NCBI RefSeq assembly: GCF_038006045.1
Contig: NZ_JBBOUK010000001.1
Coordinates: forward strand, 2,459,001-2,523,000
Reading direction: 5' to 3'
Source: Exiguobacterium sp. FSL W8-0210
Lineage (GTDB): Bacteria; Bacillota; Bacilli; Exiguobacteriales; Exiguobacteriaceae
DNA length: 64,000 nt
A program made the position numbers and the translations under genes. Under the pieces are notes generated by a model. It searched no databases and had not been told where the DNA came from. It saw only the letters and a program-made list of their open reading frames with translations. Positions 18,673-25,684 of the stretch are shown here, in pieces (the first letter of the stretch is position 1; each line of letters starts with the position of its first letter).

Positions 18673-19061
18673 CAGAACAAGAACTTTACGCGATGACCCC
18701 ACAACAGCTGACGGAAGTCATGTTGACGGGACTCGTCCTGCAATACGATCGCGCCATTCTCGCGCGAGACGCGAACCGCTTTGACGAAGTCAACGAACGC
18801 TTACAAAAAGCCTATCAGTTACTCGACAAACTGCAGGCAGGACTGCATGACGACGGTGGCATCATCACCGCACAGCTCGATGCGCTCTACCACTACCTCG
18901 CCGAGCAGACGTTGCAGGTCTACAAAACACCAAAGGTCTTAGACGAACTGCTCGAACTGGCAGAAGACTTACGCGTCACTTGGCAAGCGGCACAGACCGT
19001 CGATCGGCCACTCGTGCTCGCCGCACATCATCAACGATACGAAGGGATGGAATACGAATGA
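18669..19061 (+). CDS. Second FliS-like flagellin chaperone (divergent)
   Basis: 130 residues, all-helical. The C-terminal part LYHYLAEQTLQVYKTPKVLDELLELAEDLRVTWQ parallels the FliS signature (LYDYM..RL..AN..ND....EV..F....R.TWKEA) seen in the canonical copy at 21951-22319. FliS binds the flagellin C-terminus and prevents premature polymerisation. The gene overlaps the second flagellin by ATGA, so chaperone and flagellin are made together. It is much more divergent than the canonical copy; specificity for the second flagellin is inferred from coupling. Confidence 0.75.
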   Translation: MTEQELYAMTPQQLTEVMLTGLVLQYDRAILARDANRFDEVNERLQKAYQLLDKLQAGLHDDGGIITAQLDALYHYLAEQTLQVYKTPKVLDELLELAEDLRVTWQAAQTVDRPLVLAAHHQRYEGMEYE

Positions 19062-19948
19062 GAATCACGAATAACGTCCAAGCGTTAAAGGCTTATCGCA
19101 ATCTCAGCATTAATCAGACGAACGTCAAGACGACGATGGATAAACTGTCGAGCGGTCAAAAAATCAATCGAGGTGCGGATGATGCCGCCGGTCTCGCGAT
19201 CTCGGAGAAGATGCGTAATCGCTTGAAGGCACTTGATAAAGCAGAACAGAACGTCCTTGACGGTGTCTCGATGATTCAAACGGCTGAAGGTGGTTTGAGT
19301 GAGACGCATAACCTGTTGCAACGGATGCGCGAACTCGCCGTCCAAGCTGGGAACGGAACACTCGCGACGGAAGACCGGACAGCGATTCAAGAAGAAATCA
19401 ACCAGCTGACGAACGAGGTCTCACGGATCGCGAAGACGACCCAGTTCAACGGCAAAGAATTGTTGAGCGGCAAGTTCAACGATGCCGACAGTGCGCTGTT
19501 CATCCAAACGAATGCTGGGGCAAACGAAGGGATTTCGATCACGATTAACGACATGCAAGCTCTTGCGATTGGTGTCAGTTCAACGACACAAACCGATTCC
19601 TTGATTCGTCCGCTTGATTTTCCGAGCGGTGACGCACCCGAATATGCTCTTAGCGTCATGACGGCAACGGACGCAAATGATGCGATCAGCCATTATACAA
19701 AAGCAATTGATACGATCTCTCAGCAACGGGCACAACTCGGGGCGATCCAGAACCGGTTCGAAGCGACGTCTTCCGTCCTCAGCGTCAGCGTCGAGAACTT
19801 GACGGCGTCGGAATCACGGATTCGCGACACCGATATGGCACGTGAGATGATGGAATATGCGAAATATAATATCCTCAACCAATCGGGGATGGCGATGATC
19901 GCTCAAGCGAACGCCTTGCCGCAAGGCGTCTTACAACTACTCAATTAA
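19058..19948 (+). CDS. Second flagellin
   Basis: 296 residues. The N-terminal D0/D1 signature (MRITNNVQALKAYRNL, then SSGQKINRGADDAAGLAISEKMR) and C-terminal D0 (ENLTASESRIRDTDMAREMMEYAK) are intact; the central variable region is short (about residues 150-215). The C-terminus ends LPQGVLQLLN rather than PQGVLQLLR. I start at the ATG overlapping the fliS-like stop; a longer upstream reading frame is rejected. In contrast to hag it has no intron, is on the opposite strand and is GC-richer. It likely forms a minor or alternative filament. Confidence 0.93.
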   Translation: MRITNNVQALKAYRNLSINQTNVKTTMDKLSSGQKINRGADDAAGLAISEKMRNRLKALDKAEQNVLDGVSMIQTAEGGLSETHNLLQRMRELAVQAGNGTLATEDRTAIQEEINQLTNEVSRIAKTTQFNGKELLSGKFNDADSALFIQTNAGANEGISITINDMQALAIGVSSTTQTDSLIRPLDFPSGDAPEYALSVMTATDANDAISHYTKAIDTISQQRAQLGAIQNRFEATSSVLSVSVENLTASESRIRDTDMAREMMEYAKYNILNQSGMAMIAQANALPQGVLQLLN

Positions 19949-19961
19949 GGAGGCAGACCCG

Positions 19962-20402
19962 ATGGATATCCGCCGCATCCAAGAAACGCAACGACTCCAG
20001 TCCTTAAAGGGCAGTCCGCGTGAAGTCGAGGCGTCGACGACCTTCTCTGCCTTGATGCAAGAGAAACGCGACCATAAAGGCTATGAGCGCTTGCAACAAA
20101 AGCTCGCGCTCGTCGAAGAACACGGGCAACTGCTCGCTGAAAGTCAGACGATCGAGCACCTCGAAAGCTATAAAGAAAAGATCAAGGACTTCCTAAAAGA
20201 TGCCCTCGACCAATCACAACAACTCGAAGAGAAGCGCGGCTTCAACCGCCGTGGTCGGACGAAGATCTATAAAGTCGTCGAGCAAGTCGATGCGAAGCTC
20301 CTTCAGTTGACGAATACGGTCATCTCTGGCGAATCGCGCCGGCTTGATATCCTCGATCAAGTTGGCGAGATCAAGGGAATGCTCGTCAACGTCTTCGTGT
20401 AA
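19962..20402 (+). CDS. YaaR family protein (DUF327)
   Basis: 146 residues, helical, charged, with no signal peptide. The pattern LESYKEKIKDFLKDALDQ, then RGRTKIYKVVEQVDAKLLQLT and a C-terminal GEIKGMLVNVFV, fits the YaaR family of Firmicutes, whose function is unknown. AAGGAGG precedes the start, 13 bases after the flagellin stop. Being in a sigma-D operon between a flagellin and another uncharacterised family suggests a flagellar role for YaaR, which is inference. Confidence 0.75.
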   Translation: MDIRRIQETQRLQSLKGSPREVEASTTFSALMQEKRDHKGYERLQQKLALVEEHGQLLAESQTIEHLESYKEKIKDFLKDALDQSQQLEEKRGFNRRGRTKIYKVVEQVDAKLLQLTNTVISGESRRLDILDQVGEIKGMLVNVFV

Positions 20403-20426
20403 TCTAGATTAGAGGAGTTCCCCCAC

Positions 20427-21089
20427 ATGCCAGACTTATATCTTAAAAAATGCACCTGCCCCTACTGCTTGAAGACGACGGAGACGAAACGTGTCCTGTC
20501 GCGACATATCCGTGTCGCCTCGACTGACTTTGATGGCTTCATCCGCCATCAAGGCGTCAACGTCTACCTCTATGAACCGGTTCAGTGCAGCCATTGTCGG
20601 TTCTTCTTCCACGAGTCGTTCGGAAAGTTGTCGTCGGACGTTCGGGCGACCTTGCAAAATCACATCCTGTCGACGCTTCCCGTATTGCCGTTCGCTAGCA
20701 CGGAGCGGACGATCGAGCAGGCAATTCAGCTTTATAAGCTTTGTCTCTACACGGCTCAAGTGACGGAGCAGAAGCCAGCGATCCAAGCAATGCTCGGCGT
20801 TCGTCTGTCCTGGTTGCATCGCTTAACTGGTCAACAGAACGAAGAACAACTCTGGGCGAGTCGAGCGATTGAAAAATATGTACTCTTATACGACAACTAC
20901 ACGTCCGTCAAGGAGAGTGGGATTCCGGAAGACGTCCTTCTATTGCGGATCGCAGACCTATATGCTGTGACGAAAGAGAAAGATACGGCTCGCCTCTGGT
21001 ACAGTCGTTTGTCCCAAAGTAAGACAGCGACCGATAAAATCAAAAAAGACGCACGGACCCACTGGGAATGGGTGCAAGAGCAGGACTGA
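20427..21089 (+). CDS. DUF2225 zinc-ribbon/TPR-like protein
   Basis: 220 residues. An N-terminal four-cysteine ribbon (CTCPYC near residue 9-14 and QCSHC near 54-58) is followed by helical repeats resembling TPRs (AIQLYKLCLYTAQV, then LLLRIADLYAVTKEKDTARLWYSRL). This fits the DUF2225 family, whose function is unknown. It is the last gene before a strong terminator, so it belongs to the second flagellin operon. Confidence 0.75.
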   Translation: MPDLYLKKCTCPYCLKTTETKRVLSRHIRVASTDFDGFIRHQGVNVYLYEPVQCSHCRFFFHESFGKLSSDVRATLQNHILSTLPVLPFASTERTIEQAIQLYKLCLYTAQVTEQKPAIQAMLGVRLSWLHRLTGQQNEEQLWASRAIEKYVLLYDNYTSVKESGIPEDVLLLRIADLYAVTKEKDTARLWYSRLSQSKTATDKIKKDARTHWEWVQEQD

Positions 21090-21125
21090 TCCTTGTTCGT
21101 CATCAGACGGAACAAGGATTTTTTT
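21089..21125 (+). terminator. Terminator of the second flagellin operon
   Basis: Stem ATCCTTGTTC/GAACAAGGAT with a loop of about eleven bases and seven T. Confidence 0.9.
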
Positions 21126-21126
21126 C

Positions 21127-21372
21127 ACTGCTCGCAGTCGCGCGGAGACGATTACCTACGCCGAGAACGTCCTCCTTCGCTTAAACGATCCGTTTTTCTT
21201 TGACTCGACCGCGATGCAGGTCACACCGTCGCTTGGCATCGCTCGTTACCCGGAGGATGGTCGAACGACGAGTCTATTATTGATTCGCGCCGATGAAGCG
21301 ATGTATACCGTTAAACAGGAAGAGAGAACGCCTACCGCTTTAAATGAACGGCAAAATGCCCCGTCCAAATAA
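21127..21372 (+). pseudogene. Relic of a GGDEF-domain (diguanylate cyclase) gene
   Basis: Reading the plus strand in the frame ending with the TAA at 21372 gives the last ~80 residues of a GGDEF domain. Visible pieces are RAETITYAENVLLRLNDPF, then VTPSLGIARYPEDGR and IRADEAMYTVKQEE. No start codon, no GGDEF motif and no upstream part remain; the operon terminator at 21089-21125 abuts it. The frame is still open, so the truncation looks fairly recent. The stop lies within the following terminator. Confidence 0.75.
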
Positions 21373-21389
21373 GTGGACAGGGCATTTTT
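21353..21389. terminator. Bidirectional terminator
   Basis: Stem AAAATGCCC..GTCCA paired with TGGAC..GGGCATTTTT, with T runs on both strands. It ends the fliT-side transcript on the minus strand. Confidence 0.85.
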
Positions 21390-21396
21390 CATGAGC

Positions 21397-21573
21397 TTAC
21401 GACTCACGACGATATTTTTCTTCTTCATAGGCATCCGGTGCATCGGAGACAGGGCGTTCGAACTCTTCCCATGATTCCGATTCGACGTCCGGTTCAATGA
21501 ACTGATCGTACGAGCCGTCCGATTGGAAATACGGCTGTGGTACAGGACGCTTCTTGTCTTCCCGCTTGGTCAC
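21397..21573 (-). CDS. Small acidic hypothetical protein at the end of the fliD operon
   Basis: 58 residues from a GTG start at 21573, chosen because GGGAGGG lies seven bases upstream. It is hydrophilic and rich in E, D, P and Y (for example WEEFERPVSDAPDAYEEEKY), without membrane segment or recognisable domain. It follows fliT closely and ends at a terminator, so it is the last gene of flaG-fliD-fliS-fliT. I do not recognise the family. Confidence 0.6.
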   Translation of the reverse strand: MTKREDKKRPVPQPYFQSDGSYDQFIEPDVESESWEEFERPVSDAPDAYEEEKYRRES

Positions 21574-21600
21574 GAAAGATCCCTCCCTCACACAAGAAAG

Positions 21601-21954
21601 TTACTGACGAGAATCAAAATACGGTGAAAAACTATGATCGACTTCTTCGTACGGATCAACGTACGATTTACGACTCGTTTGCGTCTGACGCAACTGACTG
21701 ATTTGTACCCCTAATTTAGCCGTTTCTGCTGATAATTTCAAGTCGATTTTCCGACTATCAGCGACGAGTTCCTGGATGACGGCTTGATTGGCACCAGCTA
21801 GCAAATTCGAGTGTGCCGCGATGAACGCTTCCCGTTCGTTCAGCAGACCTTGAATCTTCTCAATCCATTCGTCATACGTCTCTTCATTCGGCGTTTGATT
21901 AAGCAGTTCAATCAATCGTTTCGTTTTCAGGCGAAGCGGATCGAGCGGACTCAT
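21601..21954 (-). CDS. fliT: FliT-like export chaperone
   Basis: 117 residues, helical. The start ATG overlaps the fliS stop (ATGA). The position directly after fliS and the LxxKTKRLIELLNQ...EEWIEKIQGLLNEREAF helical pattern fit FliT, the chaperone of the filament cap FliD. Sequence conservation in this family is low, so the name leans on synteny. An uncharged, Ser/Tyr/Asp-rich tail ends the protein. Confidence 0.72.
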   Translation of the reverse strand: MSPLDPLRLKTKRLIELLNQTPNEETYDEWIEKIQGLLNEREAFIAAHSNLLAGANQAVIQELVADSRKIDLKLSAETAKLGVQISQLRQTQTSRKSYVDPYEEVDHSFSPYFDSRQ

Positions 21955-22319
21955 CGTTGCCGTGCGAGTTTCATCGCTTCTTTCCATGTCTCGCGGAATT
22001 CTTCCGCGAAACCGATCACTTCTTCAATTGCAACCAAATCATTTTTTACGTTGGCATCAATCAGCCGTGTTTGCATGTAGTCATACAGACTGTTCAAATC
22101 CTTTGATAAGGCGATCGATTGATTCAACGTCAATTGCAATTCGGTAATGATCGCTTGTGCTTTTTGAATGTTCGTATTTTTTTGTTCAATCATCTTCTGT
22201 TCGATCGCTCGTTTCGCAAGCATCGAGAATTTGATCAAACCTTCGTATAGCATCAGTGTTAAATCTTGAGGTAACGCTGTCGTTACCGAGTTCGTTTGAT
22301 ACGTCGCATAAGGGTTCAT
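21951..22319 (-). CDS. fliS: Flagellin chaperone FliS
   Basis: 122 residues. It has the canonical start (MNPYATYQTNSVTTALPQDLTLMLYEG) and C-terminal signature (LYDYMQTRLIDANVKND, FRETWKEA). FliS keeps flagellin unpolymerised in the cytoplasm and, in B. subtilis, works with FliW and CsrA in the flagellin homeostasis loop. AAAAGGAGG precedes the start. It lies between fliD and fliT. Confidence 0.96.
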   Translation of the reverse strand: MNPYATYQTNSVTTALPQDLTLMLYEGLIKFSMLAKRAIEQKMIEQKNTNIQKAQAIITELQLTLNQSIALSKDLNSLYDYMQTRLIDANVKNDLVAIEEVIGFAEEFRETWKEAMKLARQR

Positions 22320-22334
22320 CGCGTTTCCTCCTTT

Positions 22335-23906
22335 TTATTGTCCTTGTCCGAGATAGCCGGCGAGAGTCGAAGACTGACTATTTGCTTGGTTCATCGCTTG
22401 TTCCATCGCCGCGAATCGGCGATAGTAACTGTCTTCTTTTCGTTTCAACTTGTCTTCCCATGACAGCATGCTCTTATCGAGATCAGCGAGTGATTTCCCG
22501 AGTCGATACGTCGTCGCAACCGCTCCATCCCGTCCGGCAACACCGGAAATCTTATCACGGAGTGTCGTCGCAAATCCTTGAATCTGACGGACAAAACCAT
22601 CAAGTCCATTCGGATTTGGAATCGTGTTCCCTTGCGCATCCTTCGCCGGTTCAGGGGCATCAGCTGTAAACAGTTTATAGACACCTTCCGGTTGTTCTTC
22701 GAGCATCTTCTTCAATTTCGTTTCATCGATTTTCAGCTTCCCACCATCCCGGAAGTCACTCGTTGAAGTGATCCCGATTTGCGACATGTACTGGAGTTGA
22801 ATCGTATCTGTTCCTGACGTGTACGAATAACCGGTATCGATTTTCGACGAGATCGCACTCCGGAACTGATTCAGCCCGTCCTGTAAGTAGCTATCGTTCT
22901 TCAGCACACCACTCATTGCTTTTTCTTCCCACTTCTTGACTTCATCCTCGCTCAGTTCCTTACGTTGAGCATCCGTCAATGGTTGGTAGTCACGATATTT
23001 TTCTTCACGAACCTTTTTGTTCATTTTATCGATGACTTCATTGTATTTATCGACGAAGTTCTTGATCGAATCAAAGTTTTTCTGTGTATCGAGCGTCGTA
23101 TTAATCGTCATCGCTGTCGTTGAGACGTTGTTCAACGTGATCGTCAAACCGTTCTGCGTAAACGTATTCGTCGTCTGTTCGAGTTGTTGTCCACCAATCG
23201 TATACTTGGCGTTCTGTCCTTCCCGACCGAATGTTAAGTCCTGCGAACTGACCTTTGCGGTGTTATTCGAAGCATCAACGATGGAAATGTCTGCTCCTGC
23301 GGGATTTAAATTCCCGGTACTTGTTTTCGTTAAGACGAGTTTTCCTGTTAAATCGTTGAAGACCGCGTTCATACCAAGACTAGTTTTACCGTTGATCGCC
23401 GCTGTCAAATCTGAGATTTTTTGTGTTGCATCCAGCTGCAAAGTTTCCGTCACTGCAACACCTGTTGCATCGAATGTATTGATTTGGACGTTAATTTTGC
23501 CATTCGCATCCTTCGTGAACAATCCACTCTCTTCAAGTGTGGCGTCACTCTTTTTCCCACTTGCTGCGACCATGGTTACCGAAGCGGTACTCGCGAGCTG
23601 ATCGATACTATCAATCGTCACACTGCCAGCTGACGCCCCCGGACTTGCTGTTACCGTCAACGCCGTTGGATTGGAACTGGTGACAGTTTTTGATTGATAG
23701 TTCTTCGATAACAACATATCGCTTGCCGCTGTCCGGAAGTCAAGTAACGCCCGGTTCATCTCCCGGTAAGCATCGCGTTGCCATGTCAGCGTCTGTTTCT
23801 TTTGTGATAAACGATCGACCGGTGCCCGTTCCGCCTGCATCAATTGTTTAATCATCGTTTCTGTATCAATTCCACTTGCTAAACCGCTCAGTCGAATACC
23901 TGCCAT
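22335..23906 (-). CDS. fliD: Flagellar filament cap protein FliD
   Basis: 523 residues. The N-terminus MAGIRLSGLASGIDTETMI and the ISSKIDTGYSYTSGTD...LSQIGI-type region are characteristic of hook-associated protein 2. The termini are coiled-coil-like and the centre forms the plate domain. FliD caps the growing filament and promotes flagellin insertion. It is second in the flaG operon, 16 bases upstream of fliS. Confidence 0.96.
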   Translation of the reverse strand: MAGIRLSGLASGIDTETMIKQLMQAERAPVDRLSQKKQTLTWQRDAYREMNRALLDFRTAASDMLLSKNYQSKTVTSSNPTALTVTASPGASAGSVTIDSIDQLASTASVTMVAASGKKSDATLEESGLFTKDANGKINVQINTFDATGVAVTETLQLDATQKISDLTAAINGKTSLGMNAVFNDLTGKLVLTKTSTGNLNPAGADISIVDASNNTAKVSSQDLTFGREGQNAKYTIGGQQLEQTTNTFTQNGLTITLNNVSTTAMTINTTLDTQKNFDSIKNFVDKYNEVIDKMNKKVREEKYRDYQPLTDAQRKELSEDEVKKWEEKAMSGVLKNDSYLQDGLNQFRSAISSKIDTGYSYTSGTDTIQLQYMSQIGITSTSDFRDGGKLKIDETKLKKMLEEQPEGVYKLFTADAPEPAKDAQGNTIPNPNGLDGFVRQIQGFATTLRDKISGVAGRDGAVATTYRLGKSLADLDKSMLSWEDKLKRKEDSYYRRFAAMEQAMNQANSQSSTLAGYLGQGQ

Positions 23907-23923
23907 CCAATCAGTCCTTTCTG

Positions 23924-24280
23924 TTAAATCCGTTTATCGATTAATTGATTAAATTCCATGAATGCCGCAAAGAAATCGAGTTCTTTTTTACTCGGAATTT
24001 CCTGGACGACGTTATTATTCGTATCAACAACTTGAATGTAATATTCGTTTAATTTTTCATGCTTGACGAATTTAAGTCCTGTCCGTTGCAGTTCTAGCTT
24101 GATATTCGCTTGTTCCATCGCTGTCTCAAGTTTCGTAATGTGTTGCGGTGTCGGTAGGACAACGACTCCTTCTTCTGCTAGCGCTTCCTGATTCGCTTCC
24201 ACAAACACATTCCGTGTCGCTTCGTACGGTAGGACGTTCGAAGGTAGATGAAGGCGAATTTCCGTATTGATGGAATTCAT
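23924..24280 (-). CDS. flaG: FlaG family protein
   Basis: 118 residues of the FlaG/YvyC family. The C-terminal signature is visible as LKFVKHEKLNEYYIQVVDTNNNVVQEIPSKKELDFFAAF. The family affects filament length in several bacteria. It is the first gene of flaG-fliD-fliS-fliT, with AAAAAGGAG before the start and a sigma-D promoter upstream. Confidence 0.92.
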   Translation of the reverse strand: MNSINTEIRLHLPSNVLPYEATRNVFVEANQEALAEEGVVVLPTPQHITKLETAMEQANIKLELQRTGLKFVKHEKLNEYYIQVVDTNNNVVQEIPSKKELDFFAAFMEFNQLIDKRI

Positions 24281-24312
24281 AGTCGGTCACTCCTTTTTCT
24301 TCTCTATGTAGT

Positions 24313-24338
24313 ATATCGGCTAAATCAGCTATTTTATA
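24313..24338 (-). promoter_or_regulatory. Sigma-D promoter of flaG-fliD-fliS-fliT
   Basis: Minus-strand perfect -10 GCCGATAT (24313-24320). The -35 is weaker: TATA at a 14-base spacer is the best match to TAAA. Confidence 0.7.
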
Positions 24339-24407
24339 AGTATTAATTTAAGGAACTTGATTTTCGGGTATAAGGAACATATGTTTCTATAAAAAGGAGG
24401 AACATTA

Positions 24408-25241
24408 ATGCTATTGCTAAACAAGCTATCAGCTTCACAACAAGCTATTTTATTAGCTAGTATTCTCGGAGATGGAGAAATAACAAAGTGTTATCCAGGT
24501 TCTAGGCGAAAGAACAACAGCTATCGTGAACACTTTGGAGAGTCACAGCGTTTTTATCGGGAATGGAAGAGACAGCAACTTCCTGGTTTGTTATATATTC
24601 GTCAAAACAACTTAGTGTCACGCTCACTTCCTTTATTTACGGAACTTTATCCTTACTTTTATCCATTTGATCAAAAAGATGTTCCTATCGCCTTACTTCC
24701 CTCGTGTAATCACCCACTTTTCTTATTGACTCTCTATCTTGACGACGGTTCACTTATTGTCTCAAAGCGCTTTACATCCAAACAACAACTGATCGTTTCT
24801 CCTACAATCGCACTTTATCTTCAGTCCTTCTCGAAACAGTCACTAACACTTTTTTGTGAATGGTTAAATCATAATTTCCGACTCCATTTTAGAGTAGCGA
24901 AAACGTCGAATGGTTCCGGATATTTCTTGCGAACAACCCTTTTTGAAGATACGATGCAGTTTCTTGATTATTTGACACCCTATATAAATGAGTTACCTGA
25001 CTTTTCGTATAAACTCAATTGGGATATTCGAATGAAGCAAATACAACAGAATTACCCACATGTCCATGTCTTAAGTACAAAGCCGAATCGGTACTTCAGT
25101 GCATCAGAAATGGAACAATTGATGAATGATGTATCTAATCAAGTTCCTGTATCAGAAATCGCAAAACGCTTAAATCGGTCGACGTGGTCAATTTACGCCA
25201 AACTTAATGCCATCAAAAAAGGTCACGGAACGAGTCCGTGA
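24408..25241 (+). CDS. Free-standing LAGLIDADG-type homing endonuclease
   Basis: 277 residues. Two LAGLIDADG-like helices are visible, ILLASILGDGEI near residue 13-24 and LTLYLDDGSL near 105-115, so one chain could form a monomeric endonuclease. Each helix keeps the acidic residue at its end. A C-terminal helix-turn-helix-like stretch (VSEIAKRLNRSTWSIYAKLNAI) may aid DNA binding. The gene is clearly AT-richer than its flagellar neighbours, suggesting transfer. An AAAGGAGG ribosome binding site precedes it. It runs convergent to hag and lies outside the group I intron; its last codons and stop are within the hag terminator stem. Confidence 0.85.
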   Translation: MLLLNKLSASQQAILLASILGDGEITKCYPGSRRKNNSYREHFGESQRFYREWKRQQLPGLLYIRQNNLVSRSLPLFTELYPYFYPFDQKDVPIALLPSCNHPLFLLTLYLDDGSLIVSKRFTSKQQLIVSPTIALYLQSFSKQSLTLFCEWLNHNFRLHFRVAKTSNGSGYFLRTTLFEDTMQFLDYLTPYINELPDFSYKLNWDIRMKQIQQNYPHVHVLSTKPNRYFSASEMEQLMNDVSNQVPVSEIAKRLNRSTWSIYAKLNAIKKGHGTSP

Positions 25242-25243
25242 CC
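25214..25243 (-). terminator. hag terminator overlapping the end of the endonuclease gene
   Basis: Minus-strand stem GGTCACGG/CCGTGACC followed by six T, about 28 bases after the downstream flagellin stop (25271). The same bases encode the last residues and stop of the LAGLIDADG gene on the other strand. Confidence 0.88.
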
Positions 25244-25270
25244 TGAACAATCGATATGTGCCAATTACGA

Positions 25271-25315
25271 TTAACGGAGTAATTGGAGAACGCCTTGCGG
25301 CTGTTGGTTCGCTTG
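25271..25315 (-). other. Second copy of the flagellin C-terminal codons (putative hag exon 2)
   Basis: Reads Q A N Q Q P Q G V L Q L L R stop. It matches the C-terminus encoded at the end of the uninterrupted hag frame in 12 of 14 residues and 34 of 45 bases, mostly with synonymous changes. It has no start codon. It lies directly after the intron 3' end and just before the hag terminator. Joined to 25685 in hag it would give an in-frame, full-length flagellin. Confidence 0.75.
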
Positions 25316-25684
25316 CTACGCGCATTAGCTTTCGCTAATGATAAGACTATATCTTCATCCTAGATTTACTAGGAGCTGGGCACTTCCCCCGCCGTTTACG
25401 GAGTACGGATTTCATAACCATCGGACAAGTCCATTAGGTCGTCTATCCTAGTCGTTGAACCTTCACCAAGGTTTCCCTACAGGTGCTTGGCTGCTGATTG
25501 TCCAATCCTTAATGTTTTTCAGAACGATCACGCTCACCGTTTCCAGCCACGTTGTCGTACATCAAGGCTCTCAGGAGTTCCAGCAATTCACCCAGTCATG
25601 ATCTAATCCGTTACCAGATTAGACGCCCGGTAGTATCAATCATCGGAGGAGTTGAAGAACGCCCTGCGGTGTTTGATTCGATTG
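25316..25684 (-). ncRNA. Group I self-splicing intron in hag (boundaries provisional)
   Basis: Minus-strand RNA with a T4 td-like group I core. P2 is UCUAAUC/GAUUAGA (25617-25623 with 25602-25608). P3 is CUGGGUG/UGCCCAG (25589-25595 with 25376-25382). The P4 elements AUUGCUGG and AAUCAGCAGCC are present. P7 is GACUA in GUUCAACGACUA (25449-25453) with UAGUC in AAGAUAUAGUC (25345-25349). P8 is CCUAG/CUAGG, and P9 is CAUUAGC-GAAA-GCUAAUG (25323-25340). The simplest in-frame model splices after the U of a GCU codon (25685) and ends with G at 25316, giving 369 nt with no open reading frame in the core. I could not find a convincing six-base P1 for this site, so the 5' boundary may differ. The first 45 nt repeat the flagellin C-terminus plus stop. 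Confidence 0.88.

Noticed and set aside
18980-19057. N-terminal extension of the second flagellin
   Set aside because: The extension reads through the end of the FliS-like gene and lacks the conserved flagellin start; the ATG at 19058 fits.
24408-25241. Endonuclease gene as an intron-encoded ORF or as an IStron transposase
   Set aside because: It lies beyond the downstream flagellin stop and on the opposite strand, and has LAGLIDADG rather than transposase motifs.
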